A DNA stretch of 64,000 nucleotides, taken from NCBI RefSeq assembly GCF_003688625.1, contig NZ_RCWY01000001.1, forward strand, positions 186,001 to 250,000. Direction: 5' to 3'. Position 1 is the first letter of the stretch. Each line of letters opens with the position of its first letter. This document shows, in pieces, positions 19,065 through 28,222 of this stretch. A program made the translations under genes and the position numbers. Below the pieces are notes generated by a model that worked only from the letters and a program-made list of their open reading frames with translations, was not told where the DNA came from and did not search any database. The stretch is from Sphingomonas sp. PP-CE-3A-406 (lineage in GTDB: Bacteria > Pseudomonadota > Alphaproteobacteria > Sphingomonadales > Sphingomonadaceae).

Positions 19065-21863
19065 ATGGTTGGGTTTTCATTTCGGTTGCTGGCACTCGCC
19101 GGCGTGTCGTCGATCGCGATCGTCGGTCCGGTCGCGGCGCAACAGACAGACGCCACGTCGGCGACCACGACATCGGCGACCGGGACGTCGGCGGCCGAAC
19201 CCGCGACCGCGCCACCCGGGGATATCGTCGTCACCGGCATCCGGCGCGCCAACAACGTCGCGATCGAGGCCAAGCGCAACGCGACCAACATCATCGACGT
19301 GATCGGATCGAACGATGTCCGCGCGTTGCCGGACGCGACCATCGTCGAAGCGCTGCGGCGCATCCCCGGCCTGTCGGTCCTGCCTGCGACCGACAATGAG
19401 CATCCGCGCGACGAGGCCGCGACGCCGGTGATCCGCGGGCTCGGCCCCGCGTACAACAACGTCACGATCGACGGGTTGCCGCTCGCCTCGCCCGGCACGC
19501 CCAACGGAACGCTCGGCTCGATCTCGCGCGGGGTGCGTCTCGACATCCTGCCCGCGTCGATGATCAGCCAGTTGCAGGTCGTGAAGACCTTCACCGCCGA
19601 TCTCGATCCGAACGCGGTCGGTGGCGCGATCAACATCGTGACGCGCAGCGCGTTCGAAGGCGGCGGCAAGCCGTTCGTCACGACCGAGGCGTCGCTCGGC
19701 CATGCGAACGACACCGGCCTGCCGCGCCACCAGCCCGATTTCGGCACGCGGCTCGGCGCGACGGTCAGCACGACGTTTGGCGCGAACCACCAGTACGGCG
19801 TCGTCCTGTCGGGCAATTACCAGACGCTCAGCAGCTACACCGACACGCACATGACAACCGATACGATCCACTATTCCTTCTACAACGCGGCGGGACAGCT
19901 TCAGACCGGCGCCGGCCTCGGCAACGGCTTTGCCGTGCCGCAGCAGGACAAATACTGGTACGTGATGGACAAGCGCGATCGCTACGGCCTTACCGGCAAG
20001 TTCGAGGTCCGGCCTACCGACACGCTCCAGGCCTATGCGTCGCTCGGCTATTATTATTTCAAGGACAAGATGGAGCGCAACGAGGTCCTGATCGACCCGC
20101 GCAACCGCGGCATCGTTCAGAACCAGACCGCGACCTCGGGCAATTATCCCGGCGGCGACGTCGAAGTGGGCTGGGAGAACGCCGATATCGTCACGCGGAC
20201 GCGTGTCGCGCAAACCGGCCTGACGTGGCAGCCCGGCGATCGCCAGACGCTCTCGCTCAAGGGCAGCGCGTCGCGCGCGACCTATGACGAAGTGTTCCAG
20301 ATGATCAAATACGCGACCGGCGTCGCACGGGCGGCGCCCGGCATCGCCGGGGCCACGCCGACCGCGACGTCGAACTTCGCGTTCGCCTACGACACCAGCC
20401 GCCTCGATCAGAAGTTCGCGGTCGATCCGGCCGCCTATAACAATTTGGCGAACTACAGCCTGCTCTATTACCGGCCGAACAACGAACGGCACGCCAGCGA
20501 CACGGTGCTGACCGGCAGGCTCGATTACGGCTTCAATCAGGGCGCCGATGCGGACGGTATCGGGTTCGCGGCAGGCGCGAGCTACACCGACGATCGGCCC
20601 AAGTTCAACCTCGACCGGATCGATCTGGAGCCCAACACGACCGGTCGGCCGATCGGCCTTGCGACCGCGGTCGGCCCCGGCGGCGCGCCGCTCAACTATT
20701 CGAACGGCCTTTATCTGCTGACGATCGATCCGGCCGCCGCGGTCCGCGACATCACCGCGCAACCCGGATCGATCCTCAACAGCACGGATCAGTCGAGCTA
20801 CAACAACCAGGACGATTTCCGCCATGTCGAGAAGATCGCGGGCGGCTATGCGCTCGCCAGCTACGTCTCGTCGGCGATCAACGCGCAGGCGGGCGTGCAT
20901 CTCGATCACACGGACCAGTCGACCGTCGGACGGATCAAACGCAACGGCGTCTTCGTCGATCAGCCGACCAGATCGAACTACACCTACCTGCTGCCCTCGG
21001 CGATCGCGACCTGGCACGCGACGCACGCGATCGACCTGCGGGCGGCGGCCAGCCAGACGATCGGCCGACCGAGCTATGACAGCTATGCCGCGCGCAGTTC
21101 GATCGGCTTCGTCAACGCGAGCGATCTCGGCAACGGGGCGGCGACCGGCGTCAACGTCACGATCGGCAATCCCGACATCAAGCCGCGGCGGTCGACCAAT
21201 CTCGACCTCGCCACCGACTGGACGCTGTCGAGCCGCTATGGCGGGATCGTCTCGCTCGCGGCGTTCTACAAGGACATCAAGGACGAGATCTTCAACGCCG
21301 CCTCGGTCGGCTACACCTATGAAGGGGTGAACTACGTCAACGCGGTCGTCACCAGGCCGACCAACGCGAGCAAGGCGAGCATCAAGGGGATCGAGGCGAG
21401 CGCGGTGCTGAACTCGCTCGAGTTCATCCACCCGCTGCTGAGCGGCTTCGGCGTCAGCGCCAACGCGGCGTTGCTCCGCGGGCGGATCGACGTGTTGAGC
21501 AGCGCCGGCGTCGCGCGCAGCATCGACCGGCTCGTCGGCCAGCCCGACAGCACGCTCAACGCCAGCGTGTTCTATGCGAAACATGGCCTGGAACTGCGCG
21601 CGGCCTACAACCGGCAGGGCAGGGCGCTGCGCACGATCATCAACGATATCGCCTGGCAGGACCTGTACTGGGCGCCGCGCGAGCAGGTCGACCTGACCGC
21701 GAACTATACGCTGCGGAACGGCGTCGCGGTGATCGGCCAGGTCAGCAACCTGACGCACAGCCGCCTGACTAGCTTTGCGGGGCCGGACAAGAATTTGCTC
21801 AAGGACAGCTATTCCGTGCCGACGACCTTCTGGCTCGGCCTCCGTTTCACGCCCAAATTCTGA
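19065..21863 (+). CDS. TonB-dependent receptor
   Basis: A 932-residue outer-membrane receptor with a signal peptide ending at VAAQQ and a Thr/Ser/Ala-rich spacer. The TonB-box-like GDIVVTGIRRANN precedes the plug (ALPDATIVEALRRIPGLSVL, TPVIRGLGPAYNNVTIDGLPL, FTADLDPNAVGGAINIVTR) and a barrel ending GLRFTPKF. The long barrel and plug are of the sugar/oligosaccharide receptor type common in sphingomonads. It follows a ROK repressor and operator and is 17 bp upstream of a glycerophosphodiester phosphodiesterase. The imported substrate may therefore be a sugar linked to glycerophosphate, but this is inference. Confidence 0.88.
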   Translation: MVGFSFRLLALAGVSSIAIVGPVAAQQTDATSATTTSATGTSAAEPATAPPGDIVVTGIRRANNVAIEAKRNATNIIDVIGSNDVRALPDATIVEALRRIPGLSVLPATDNEHPRDEAATPVIRGLGPAYNNVTIDGLPLASPGTPNGTLGSISRGVRLDILPASMISQLQVVKTFTADLDPNAVGGAINIVTRSAFEGGGKPFVTTEASLGHANDTGLPRHQPDFGTRLGATVSTTFGANHQYGVVLSGNYQTLSSYTDTHMTTDTIHYSFYNAAGQLQTGAGLGNGFAVPQQDKYWYVMDKRDRYGLTGKFEVRPTDTLQAYASLGYYYFKDKMERNEVLIDPRNRGIVQNQTATSGNYPGGDVEVGWENADIVTRTRVAQTGLTWQPGDRQTLSLKGSASRATYDEVFQMIKYATGVARAAPGIAGATPTATSNFAFAYDTSRLDQKFAVDPAAYNNLANYSLLYYRPNNERHASDTVLTGRLDYGFNQGADADGIGFAAGASYTDDRPKFNLDRIDLEPNTTGRPIGLATAVGPGGAPLNYSNGLYLLTIDPAAAVRDITAQPGSILNSTDQSSYNNQDDFRHVEKIAGGYALASYVSSAINAQAGVHLDHTDQSTVGRIKRNGVFVDQPTRSNYTYLLPSAIATWHATHAIDLRAAASQTIGRPSYDSYAARSSIGFVNASDLGNGAATGVNVTIGNPDIKPRRSTNLDLATDWTLSSRYGGIVSLAAFYKDIKDEIFNAASVGYTYEGVNYVNAVVTRPTNASKASIKGIEASAVLNSLEFIHPLLSGFGVSANAALLRGRIDVLSSAGVARSIDRLVGQPDSTLNASVFYAKHGLELRAAYNRQGRALRTIINDIAWQDLYWAPREQVDLTANYTLRNGVAVIGQVSNLTHSRLTSFAGPDKNLLKDSYSVPTTFWLGLRFTPKF

Positions 21864-21880
21864 TCCTGGAAAGGTCTGCC

Positions 21881-22828
21881 ATGACACGATCGCATCTTGG
21901 GGCGCTGGCCCTGCTTACGCTTGCCGCGCTGCCCGCGGTTTCCATCGCTGCTTCGGTGCAGCCGCTCACCGCACGGGAAATCCATGCCGCGCTCGCTGAT
22001 ACGAACGGCCGCCTGCTGATCGCGGCGCATCGCGGGTGCCATAATCCGGCGCCCGGCCACGATTTGCCGAGCGCACCGGAGAATTCGCTGAAGGGCCTCG
22101 ATCACTGCGTGGCGATGGGCATCGATATCATGGAGACCGACGTGCGCCGCTCCCGCGACGGCTATCTGGTGATGATCCACGATGCGACGGTCGATCGGAC
22201 GACCAACGGGACCGGCGCCGTCGATCATCTGACGCTCGCCGAGATCAAGGCGTTCCGTCTGCGCGACGACGAAGGCCAGAAGGGCGCGGGCCTCACCGAT
22301 CAGCAGGTGCCGACGCTCGACGAGATACTGGCGCACGCCGGCAACCGGATCGTGCTGAACCTCGACATCAAGGACGCGATCTATGCCGAGGTGATCGAGG
22401 CGGTGGTCCGCGCGGGGGCGACCGACCGGGTGATCGTGAAGACCGTCGCCGGTATCGGCAGCGCGCCACTTGCCGCGATGGCGCCGTACGACCGCGTGTC
22501 GTTCATGCCGATCCTGTCCAGTGGGGACGCTGCGGGAGCGGATCTTGCCGGGATCGTCACGCGCCAGGCGTCCGGCCGACGGCGTGCGATCGGCGTCGAA
22601 CTGCCGCGCATGCCCGCTGCCGCTCTACCCGGCGTGGTTGCCGCTGCGCGCGCGGCCCATGAACGCGTCTGGGTGAACACGCTCTGGGAGGGGTTCATCG
22701 ATGGCTATGGCGGCGACGTCGACGCCCTGCGCGATCCCGACGCTGTATGGGGTCGCCTGCAACGCGCCGGCATCAGCATAATACAGACCGACGAACCCGA
22801 AGCGCTGCGCCGCTACCTGCGCCGATGA
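21881..22828 (+). CDS. Exported glycerophosphodiester phosphodiesterase
   Basis: A 315-residue GDPD-family enzyme with a signal peptide (about 1-23), so probably periplasmic. It hydrolyses glycerophosphodiesters to sn-glycerol-3-phosphate and an alcohol. Family motifs are AAHRGCHNPAPGHDLPSAPENS (catalytic His plus the Pro-Glu-Asn-Ser segment), IMETDVRRSRDG, VMIHDATVDRTTNG with the second His, and NLDIKD. The GDPD-specific insertion is present in shortened form. It begins 17 bp after the TonB receptor, probably in the same transcript, and converges on the PhyH-family gene with a 30-bp gap. Confidence 0.85.
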   Translation: MTRSHLGALALLTLAALPAVSIAASVQPLTAREIHAALADTNGRLLIAAHRGCHNPAPGHDLPSAPENSLKGLDHCVAMGIDIMETDVRRSRDGYLVMIHDATVDRTTNGTGAVDHLTLAEIKAFRLRDDEGQKGAGLTDQQVPTLDEILAHAGNRIVLNLDIKDAIYAEVIEAVVRAGATDRVIVKTVAGIGSAPLAAMAPYDRVSFMPILSSGDAAGADLAGIVTRQASGRRRAIGVELPRMPAAALPGVVAAARAAHERVWVNTLWEGFIDGYGGDVDALRDPDAVWGRLQRAGISIIQTDEPEALRRYLRR

Positions 22829-22858
22829 TCGCCATCGACGCGGACCGTCGTTCTATCG

Positions 22859-23632
22859 CTACACGCGAAAAACGTAGTTCGCCCCCGGCAACCGTTCGAT
22901 ATCCGGCGGGAAGTTGGCGCGCTTGTCGTCGTAATATCGGCGGCGGTGATCGCCGTCCGACGCGGCGTTGTACGTCAGGTACAGAATGCGGCGCTGCGCG
23001 TCGGTCAGGTTGGGCTTCGACGCATGCGGTGCGTAGCTGTCGAAGAACAGCACGTCGCCGGGTTCAGTCGGGACCGGGATCAGATCGAAAGCGGCCATCT
23101 GTTCGGGGCTGAGCGGCTGCCATTCCTCGCCGATCATCTGCGACAGACGCGGTGCGCTGGTCATCTCCAGACAGCCATTCTCGGTCGTCGCGCGGTCGAT
23201 ACCGACCAGCGCGGTGACGAACATCGGCGCATAGGTCGTCCAGCCCGCCTGCTGGTCCTGATGCGGTTCGAACCCAGCACCGCCAGCCTTCTTGAAGTTG
23301 ATCTTTTCCTTGAACAGGACCGCCTGGCTGCCGAGCAGCTGCGCGACCGCCGCGGACAGCCGTCCGTGACGGACGAGGTCGTCGAACGCCGCGTGATAGG
23401 GACAAAAGTCCTCGATCCGCTGCATCACGCGCGTGCCGGGAGTGGTCAGGCTGTCCTCGTAATAGACCATGTGCCGACCGGGCATCTCGGGCAGGGCGAC
23501 GAGTTCGTCGGTCCAGCGTGCGATCTCCGCGGCCTCGTCGGCGCTGAACAGCCCGCGCCGGGCAACCCAGCCGGTCTCGGCGAAATGCGAAAGGTCTTCT
23601 GCCGTCAGCGGATGCGGATCGTTCAGGGCCAT
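22859..23632 (-). CDS. PhyH-family Fe(II)/2-oxoglutarate dioxygenase, PhnY-like
   Basis: A 257-residue phytanoyl-CoA-dioxygenase-family enzyme. The iron ligands are visible as HQD (His124, Asp126) and APHAS (His203), with the 2-oxoglutarate Arg in DAQRRILY. The MVYYEDS, KEKINFK, ENGCLEM and YYDDKRANFPPDIER segments look like PhnY, which hydroxylates 2-aminoethylphosphonate (AEP) at carbon 1. PhnY normally works with PhnZ in AEP breakdown. No phnZ is present here, and the neighbours make AEP, so a role in making 1-hydroxy-AEP is the better inference. The start ATG at 23632 is 1 bp after the stop of the nucleotidyltransferase gene. Confidence 0.75.
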   Translation of the reverse strand: MALNDPHPLTAEDLSHFAETGWVARRGLFSADEAAEIARWTDELVALPEMPGRHMVYYEDSLTTPGTRVMQRIEDFCPYHAAFDDLVRHGRLSAAVAQLLGSQAVLFKEKINFKKAGGAGFEPHQDQQAGWTTYAPMFVTALVGIDRATTENGCLEMTSAPRLSQMIGEEWQPLSPEQMAAFDLIPVPTEPGDVLFFDSYAPHASKPNLTDAQRRILYLTYNAASDGDHRRRYYDDKRANFPPDIERLPGANYVFRV

Positions 23633-23633
23633 G

Positions 23634-24395
23634 TCAGCCTGCCAGATGCGGGAGGATCGCGTCGCGCGCCTTGGCAACGTCTTCGGGGAAGTCGATTTCG
23701 GTCCAGGGCAGGTCGGTCACGTCGACGTAAGTGAACGCATCCGGCTCTGCGAGCATCAGGTCGCGGATCGCCTCCTCATACTCGATGTCGGTGCGACCGG
23801 CCACGACATAGCGGTCGCAGGCGTCGGCAAGCTTTGCCGCCATCGCCGCACCGAATTTGAAGAACCCGACCGATTCGCCGTGCCAGTCGTGCGCATGCTC
23901 GGGGCGCTTGCGGAAATCGACCATCGTCTCGCCCCGGAAGCAGACCTTCACGGGCTCGTCGCCCGGTTCCAGTTCGCGGTCGACGAGCAGCACCGCCTCG
24001 CCCGGCGCGGCGACCAGTCGCGCCAGCATCCGGGTGTCATAGAGCACGTCGCCGTCCATCAGCAGGACCGGCCGGCCCGCGCGCAAACGGTCGCGCTGCA
24101 TCCAGAGCGATACGAGACTGCCCTGTCGGTAGTCGGGGTTGAGTATCGTCCCCGCGCGGTCGCCGATCGCGTGCCGCAACGCCTCCGCCTCATGGCCGAC
24201 GGTAATAACCAGATCGTCGACGCCCACCGCCGTCAGCGCCGCCAGATGGCGGTCGAGCAGCGAGCGGCCGTCGAAATCGAGCAGCACTTTCGGGCCATCA
24301 TGCGTCTCCCCCAGCCGTCGACCGACGCCGGCCGCTAGCAGGATGGCGATCGGCGATGTTTCTGCTGCGGCGGCGAGGGGGTGGCTTGTTTGCAT
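23634..24395 (-). CDS. Phosphonate-type nucleotidyltransferase (PntC-like)
   Basis: A 253-residue NTP transferase with the Rossmann-like signature AILLAAGVGRRL (Gly23, Gly25, Arg27), DGPKVLLDFDG and the metal-binding LLMDGDVLYD. Members next to PEP mutase genes activate phosphonates such as AEP with CTP, giving a CMP-phosphonate for transfer by a CDP-alcohol phosphotransferase. Both partners are in this cluster. It is divergent from the PEP mutase gene across a 103-bp gap, which should hold both promoters. I chose the ATG at 24395 because the upstream frame adds only a basic tail. Confidence 0.75.
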   Translation of the reverse strand: MQTSHPLAAAAETSPIAILLAAGVGRRLGETHDGPKVLLDFDGRSLLDRHLAALTAVGVDDLVITVGHEAEALRHAIGDRAGTILNPDYRQGSLVSLWMQRDRLRAGRPVLLMDGDVLYDTRMLARLVAAPGEAVLLVDRELEPGDEPVKVCFRGETMVDFRKRPEHAHDWHGESVGFFKFGAAMAAKLADACDRYVVAGRTDIEYEEAIRDLMLAEPDAFTYVDVTDLPWTEIDFPEDVAKARDAILPHLAG

Positions 24396-24498
24396 GGCCC
24401 GGCGTCTATAACGAGCCGGCTTGCCGCGGCCAAGCACATCGGGCCGGCCGCGACGCCTGCTCGATCACTGCCTGAACGATCATCGAAAGTCCCGTTTC

Positions 24499-26130
24499 AT
24501 GAACGACCTTCCCGCCGATTTTGTAACGCAGACGCCATCGCCCTCACGCGCAGCGCTGTTGCGGCACGCGATCGAGCGACCCGACCTCGCCTTCCTGATG
24601 GAGGCGCATAGCGGCCTGTCCGCCAAGATCGCCGAGGAAGCCGGGTTCGGCGGGATTTGGGCATCGGGGCTCAGCATTTCCGCGAGCCTCGGCCTGCGCG
24701 ACAGCAACGAGGCGTCCTGGACGCAGGTGCTCGACGTGCTGGAATACATGGCGGACGCCTGCGCGCTGCCGATCCTGGTCGATGGCGACACCGGCTACGG
24801 CAATTTCAACAATGTCCGGCGGCTGGTGCGCAAGCTCGGCGAGCGCAACATCGCCGGCGTCTGCATCGAGGACAAGCTGTTCCCGAAGACCAATTCGTTC
24901 ATCGGCGAGGACCAGCCGCTGGCCGAGATCGGGGAATTCTGTGGCCGTATCACTGCCGGCAAGGACAGCCAGACCAGCGACGATTTCGTCATCGTCGCGC
25001 GGATCGAGGCGTTGATCTCGAGCCGGCCGATGGAAGAGGCGCTGCGTCGGGCCGAGGCGTATCACGCGGCCGGTGCCGATGCGATCCTGATCCATTCGAA
25101 GAAGGCCGAGCCGACCGAGATCTTCGAGTTCTGCCGTCGCTGGGGTAACCGCGCGCCGGTCGTGATCGTCCCGACCACCTATTATGCGACGCCGACCGAC
25201 CTGTTCCGCGAGGCGGGCATCTCGACGGTGATCTGGGCGAACCACCTGATGCGCGCGTCGATCACGGCGATGCGTGAGACCGCGAGGACGATCCACGACG
25301 AACAGTCGCTGAGCAACGTCGAGGGCCGCGTGATCCCGGTCAAGGAGGTGTTCCGCCTGATGGGCAACGCCGAGCTCGAAGAGGCGGAGCGGCGCTATCT
25401 GCCCGAGACGCCGCGTCCGCGCGTGATCGTGCTGGCGGCGTCGGGCGGCGATCTCGGCGAACTGACTCGCGACAAACCCAAATGCATGATCGACGTGCGC
25501 GGCCAGTCGCTGCTCGCGCGCCAGGTCGCGACGTTCGCCGACAGTGGCATCCGCGACGTGATGGTGGTGCGCGGCTTTGCCAAGGACGCGGTGGCGGTGA
25601 AGGGGATCCGCACCGTCGACAATGATCGCTTCGCCGAGACCGGCGAGGCGTATTCGCTGGCGCAGGCGGACGCGGCGCTGACCGGCGAGCTGGTGGTGTC
25701 GTACGGCGACGTGCTGTTCCGCAACTACATCCTGGAGAGCCTGCTTTCGAGTAAGGCCGACGTGGTGCTCGCGGTCGACGCTGCGCAGCGCAAGGACACG
25801 CGCGTACGCGATCTGGTGCTCGCCGATCATCCCTTCTCGGGTGGTTATCTCGACGATGCGCCCGCGCACATGATCCGAATGGGCAGCGATCTGGCCGCGG
25901 ACGCGAGCGGCGAATGGGTCGGCCTCGCGCGCTTCAGCGCGACCGGCGCGACATGGCTACGCGAGGAGATCGCCGCGTTGTCCGCCGACGGCTCGCTCGA
26001 AACCGCCGACCTGCCGCTGCTGCTCACCCGGATCGCCGCCAAGCACCCGGTGCGCGTCAAGTATTTCATGGGCCACTGGATGGACGTCAACACGCTCGCC
26101 GACGTCGCCGACGCACGCAACTTCACCTGA
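24499..26130 (+). CDS. pepM: Phosphoenolpyruvate mutase fused to nucleotidyltransferase domain
   Basis: A 543-residue two-domain protein. Residues about 15-295 are PEP mutase, which makes phosphonopyruvate from PEP, the entry step of phosphonate biosynthesis. The diagnostic [10 protein letters not shown] (124-133) separates it from isocitrate-lyase relatives, and VDGDTGYG binds the metal. Residues about 307-543 resemble a sugar-nucleotidyltransferase, but the usual GxGxR loop reads [17 protein letters not shown]. That variant is known in PepM fusions, and whether it is active is unclear. The stop overlaps the start of the decarboxylase gene by one base. Confidence 0.92.
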   Translation: MNDLPADFVTQTPSPSRAALLRHAIERPDLAFLMEAHSGLSAKIAEEAGFGGIWASGLSISASLGLRDSNEASWTQVLDVLEYMADACALPILVDGDTGYGNFNNVRRLVRKLGERNIAGVCIEDKLFPKTNSFIGEDQPLAEIGEFCGRITAGKDSQTSDDFVIVARIEALISSRPMEEALRRAEAYHAAGADAILIHSKKAEPTEIFEFCRRWGNRAPVVIVPTTYYATPTDLFREAGISTVIWANHLMRASITAMRETARTIHDEQSLSNVEGRVIPVKEVFRLMGNAELEEAERRYLPETPRPRVIVLAASGGDLGELTRDKPKCMIDVRGQSLLARQVATFADSGIRDVMVVRGFAKDAVAVKGIRTVDNDRFAETGEAYSLAQADAALTGELVVSYGDVLFRNYILESLLSSKADVVLAVDAAQRKDTRVRDLVLADHPFSGGYLDDAPAHMIRMGSDLAADASGEWVGLARFSATGATWLREEIAALSADGSLETADLPLLLTRIAAKHPVRVKYFMGHWMDVNTLADVADARNFT

Positions 26131-27266
26131 TGATTACCGCAGACGCCTTCATGGCCGAGGCATCAGCCGCCGGGTTCGATTTCTACACCGGCGTACCGTG
26201 CAGCTATCTGACGCCGCTGATCAACGGCGTGCTATCCAATCGCGCGCTTCGCTATGTCGGCGCGGCGAGCGAGGGCGAGGCAGTCGCGATCGCCGCGGGC
26301 GCGTGGCTTGCCGGGCGCCGCGCGGTGGCGATGTGCCAGAACTCCGGGCTCGGCAACATGGTCAATCCGCTGACCTCGCTCAACGCACCCTCCCGAATTC
26401 CGACTCTGCTGGTGACGACGTGGCGCGGCCGGCCGGGCGAACCCGACGAACCGCAGCATGTCGTGATGGGCGAGGTCACGCATGACCTGCTGAGCCTGAT
26501 GGGGATCGAGCACCGACCGTTCCCGAATGTCGACGCGGCGATCGTGCCGTCGTTGCGCGAGGCGGTCACGGCGATGGACGCCATGTCTCAGCCTTTTGCG
26601 TTCGTCATGGCGAAAGGCGATGTCGCCGATACCGCGCTCGATCAGCGCCCACGTGATCTGCCTGCGGGAGGACGACTTGCGGATTACGCGACGCGCGGCG
26701 CGCGACCGACCCGTGTCGCGGCGCTCGAACGGTTCCTCGCGCTCACGGACGATTCGACCGCGGTGATCGCAACCACCGGCAAGTCGGGCCGCGAGCTGTT
26801 CACGCTCGCCGACCGCGAGCAGCATCTGTATCAGGTCGGATCGATGGGCGGCGCGGCCGGCATGGCGCTCGGCGTCGCGCTCAATACCGCGAAGCGCGTC
26901 GTCGTCATCGATGGCGACGGTGCGGCGCTGATGAAGCTTGGCACGCTGGCGACGATCGGCGCGGAGGCGCCAGCTAACCTGATCCACATCCTGCTCGACA
27001 ACGGCGTACACGACTCGACCGGCGGGCAGGCGACGGTCTCGGCCTCGGTCGACTTCGCCGCGGTCGCAGTCGCCTGCGGCTATGGCTATGCCGCCTCTTG
27101 CGATGACCTCGATGGGTTCGAGCGGGCATGGGCCGAAGCCGCCACCACCGGTCGTCCGTCGATGATCCACCTCCGCATCGCGCCAGGATCGATGGCGACG
27201 CTCGGTCGCCCGACCGTGACTCCCGAGGCCGTCGCGCGGCGTTTCAAGGCGTTCCTCGCGCGGTGA
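26130..27266 (+). CDS. ppd: Phosphonopyruvate decarboxylase
   Basis: A 378-residue thiamine-diphosphate enzyme that drives phosphonate synthesis forward by converting phosphonopyruvate to phosphonoacetaldehyde. The N-terminal half has FYTGVPCSYLTPLIN and AASEGEAVAIAAG with the cofactor-activating Glu, and MCQNSGLGN. The C-terminal half has GSMGGAAGMALG and the ThDP/magnesium motif DGDGAALM...LLDNGVHDSTGGQ. Length is normal. TGATG coupling to pepM and the GTGA overlap with the next gene indicate one operon. Confidence 0.93.
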   Translation: MITADAFMAEASAAGFDFYTGVPCSYLTPLINGVLSNRALRYVGAASEGEAVAIAAGAWLAGRRAVAMCQNSGLGNMVNPLTSLNAPSRIPTLLVTTWRGRPGEPDEPQHVVMGEVTHDLLSLMGIEHRPFPNVDAAIVPSLREAVTAMDAMSQPFAFVMAKGDVADTALDQRPRDLPAGGRLADYATRGARPTRVAALERFLALTDDSTAVIATTGKSGRELFTLADREQHLYQVGSMGGAAGMALGVALNTAKRVVVIDGDGAALMKLGTLATIGAEAPANLIHILLDNGVHDSTGGQATVSASVDFAAVAVACGYGYAASCDDLDGFERAWAEAATTGRPSMIHLRIAPGSMATLGRPTVTPEAVARRFKAFLAR

Positions 27267-28222
27267 AGCGCTCCGCGATCCTGGCGGTCGTCATCGGGCT
27301 GGTCCTCGCGGTCACGCTGATCGCCACGAACGATTTCGCGAAAATCCTGGACGCGTTGCGGCAGGCAGGATGGGGGATCGCGCTCGTCGTGCTGCTCCAC
27401 CTGCCACAGACGTTCGCATCGGCGATCGGCTGGCAGGAACTGCTCGACCGGCGTGCGCCCGTGTCGCGCTTGTATGTCCTGCGCTGGATCCGCGAGTCGG
27501 TGAACGCGCTGCTACCGGTGGCGCAGATCGGCGGCGATCTTGTCCGCGCACGGTTGCTGGCGCGACGCGGACCACCGCTCGCGCCGTCGCTGGCCTCGTC
27601 GATGGTCGATCTGTCGGTCGAGGGCGCGACTCAGGCGATCTTCACGATCCTGTGCGTTGCGCTGCTGATCGCCGGACCGCATGGCGGCGAGGCGATGACG
27701 CTCGCGATCGGCGTCACGGTGGCGAGCATCGCGATGGCCGTGGCGTTCGTCGTCGCGCAGCGCTTCGGCTTGTTCGCGCTGATCGAGCGCAGCGTCGCCC
27801 GCTGGACCAAGGCAAGCGATCTCTCCGGATTGAACGCCGCCGTGCTGGCGCTGTACCGGAGCCCCGCCAGACTGTCGCGTTCGGCGGGCTGGCACCTGCT
27901 GTCGTGGCTGCTCGGCGGGATCGAGACCTGGGCCGGGCTGCATGTCCTCGGGGTGCACGCGTCGCTGCGTGAAGCGATGGTGATCGAGGGGCTGGGGCAG
28001 GCGGTGCGCGGCGTCGGCTTCCTCATTCCCGGCGCGCTCGGTGTGCAGGAGGGGGGGTATCTGCTGATCTGCGCGATGTTCGGCATCCCTCCGCAGCAGG
28101 CGCTCGCGCTATCGTTGATCCGCCGTATCCGCGAACTCGCGCTGGGCTTGCCGGGGCTGGCCGTGTGGCACCGAATGGAAGCGCGACCGCTGGTCGGTGG
28201 CGTGCAGGAAGGACTATCGTGA
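27263..28222 (+). CDS. Flippase-like membrane protein (LPG-synthase TM / HpnL-like family)
   Basis: A 319-residue inner-membrane protein with about eight hydrophobic segments. It matches the lysylphosphatidylglycerol-synthase transmembrane domain family, with N-x-L-L-P-V-A-Q-I-G-G-D near residue 80 and G-V-Q-E-G-G-Y near 265. There is no aminoacyl-transfer domain. Family members are often lipid flippase-like partners in glycolipid and hopanoid (HpnL) clusters. Here it sits inside the AEP operon with GTGA overlaps on both sides. Handling of an AEP-carrying lipid is a reasonable inference, although the hopanoid genes begin only about 2 kb away. Confidence 0.75.
   Translation: MKRSAILAVVIGLVLAVTLIATNDFAKILDALRQAGWGIALVVLLHLPQTFASAIGWQELLDRRAPVSRLYVLRWIRESVNALLPVAQIGGDLVRARLLARRGPPLAPSLASSMVDLSVEGATQAIFTILCVALLIAGPHGGEAMTLAIGVTVASIAMAVAFVVAQRFGLFALIERSVARWTKASDLSGLNAAVLALYRSPARLSRSAGWHLLSWLLGGIETWAGLHVLGVHASLREAMVIEGLGQAVRGVGFLIPGALGVQEGGYLLICAMFGIPPQQALALSLIRRIRELALGLPGLAVWHRMEARPLVGGVQEGLS

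Noticed and set aside
19077..21887. Minus-strand open frame of 936 codons opposite the TonB receptor
   Set aside because: Composition is typical of antisense frames and the plus strand encodes a full receptor with signal peptide, plug and barrel.
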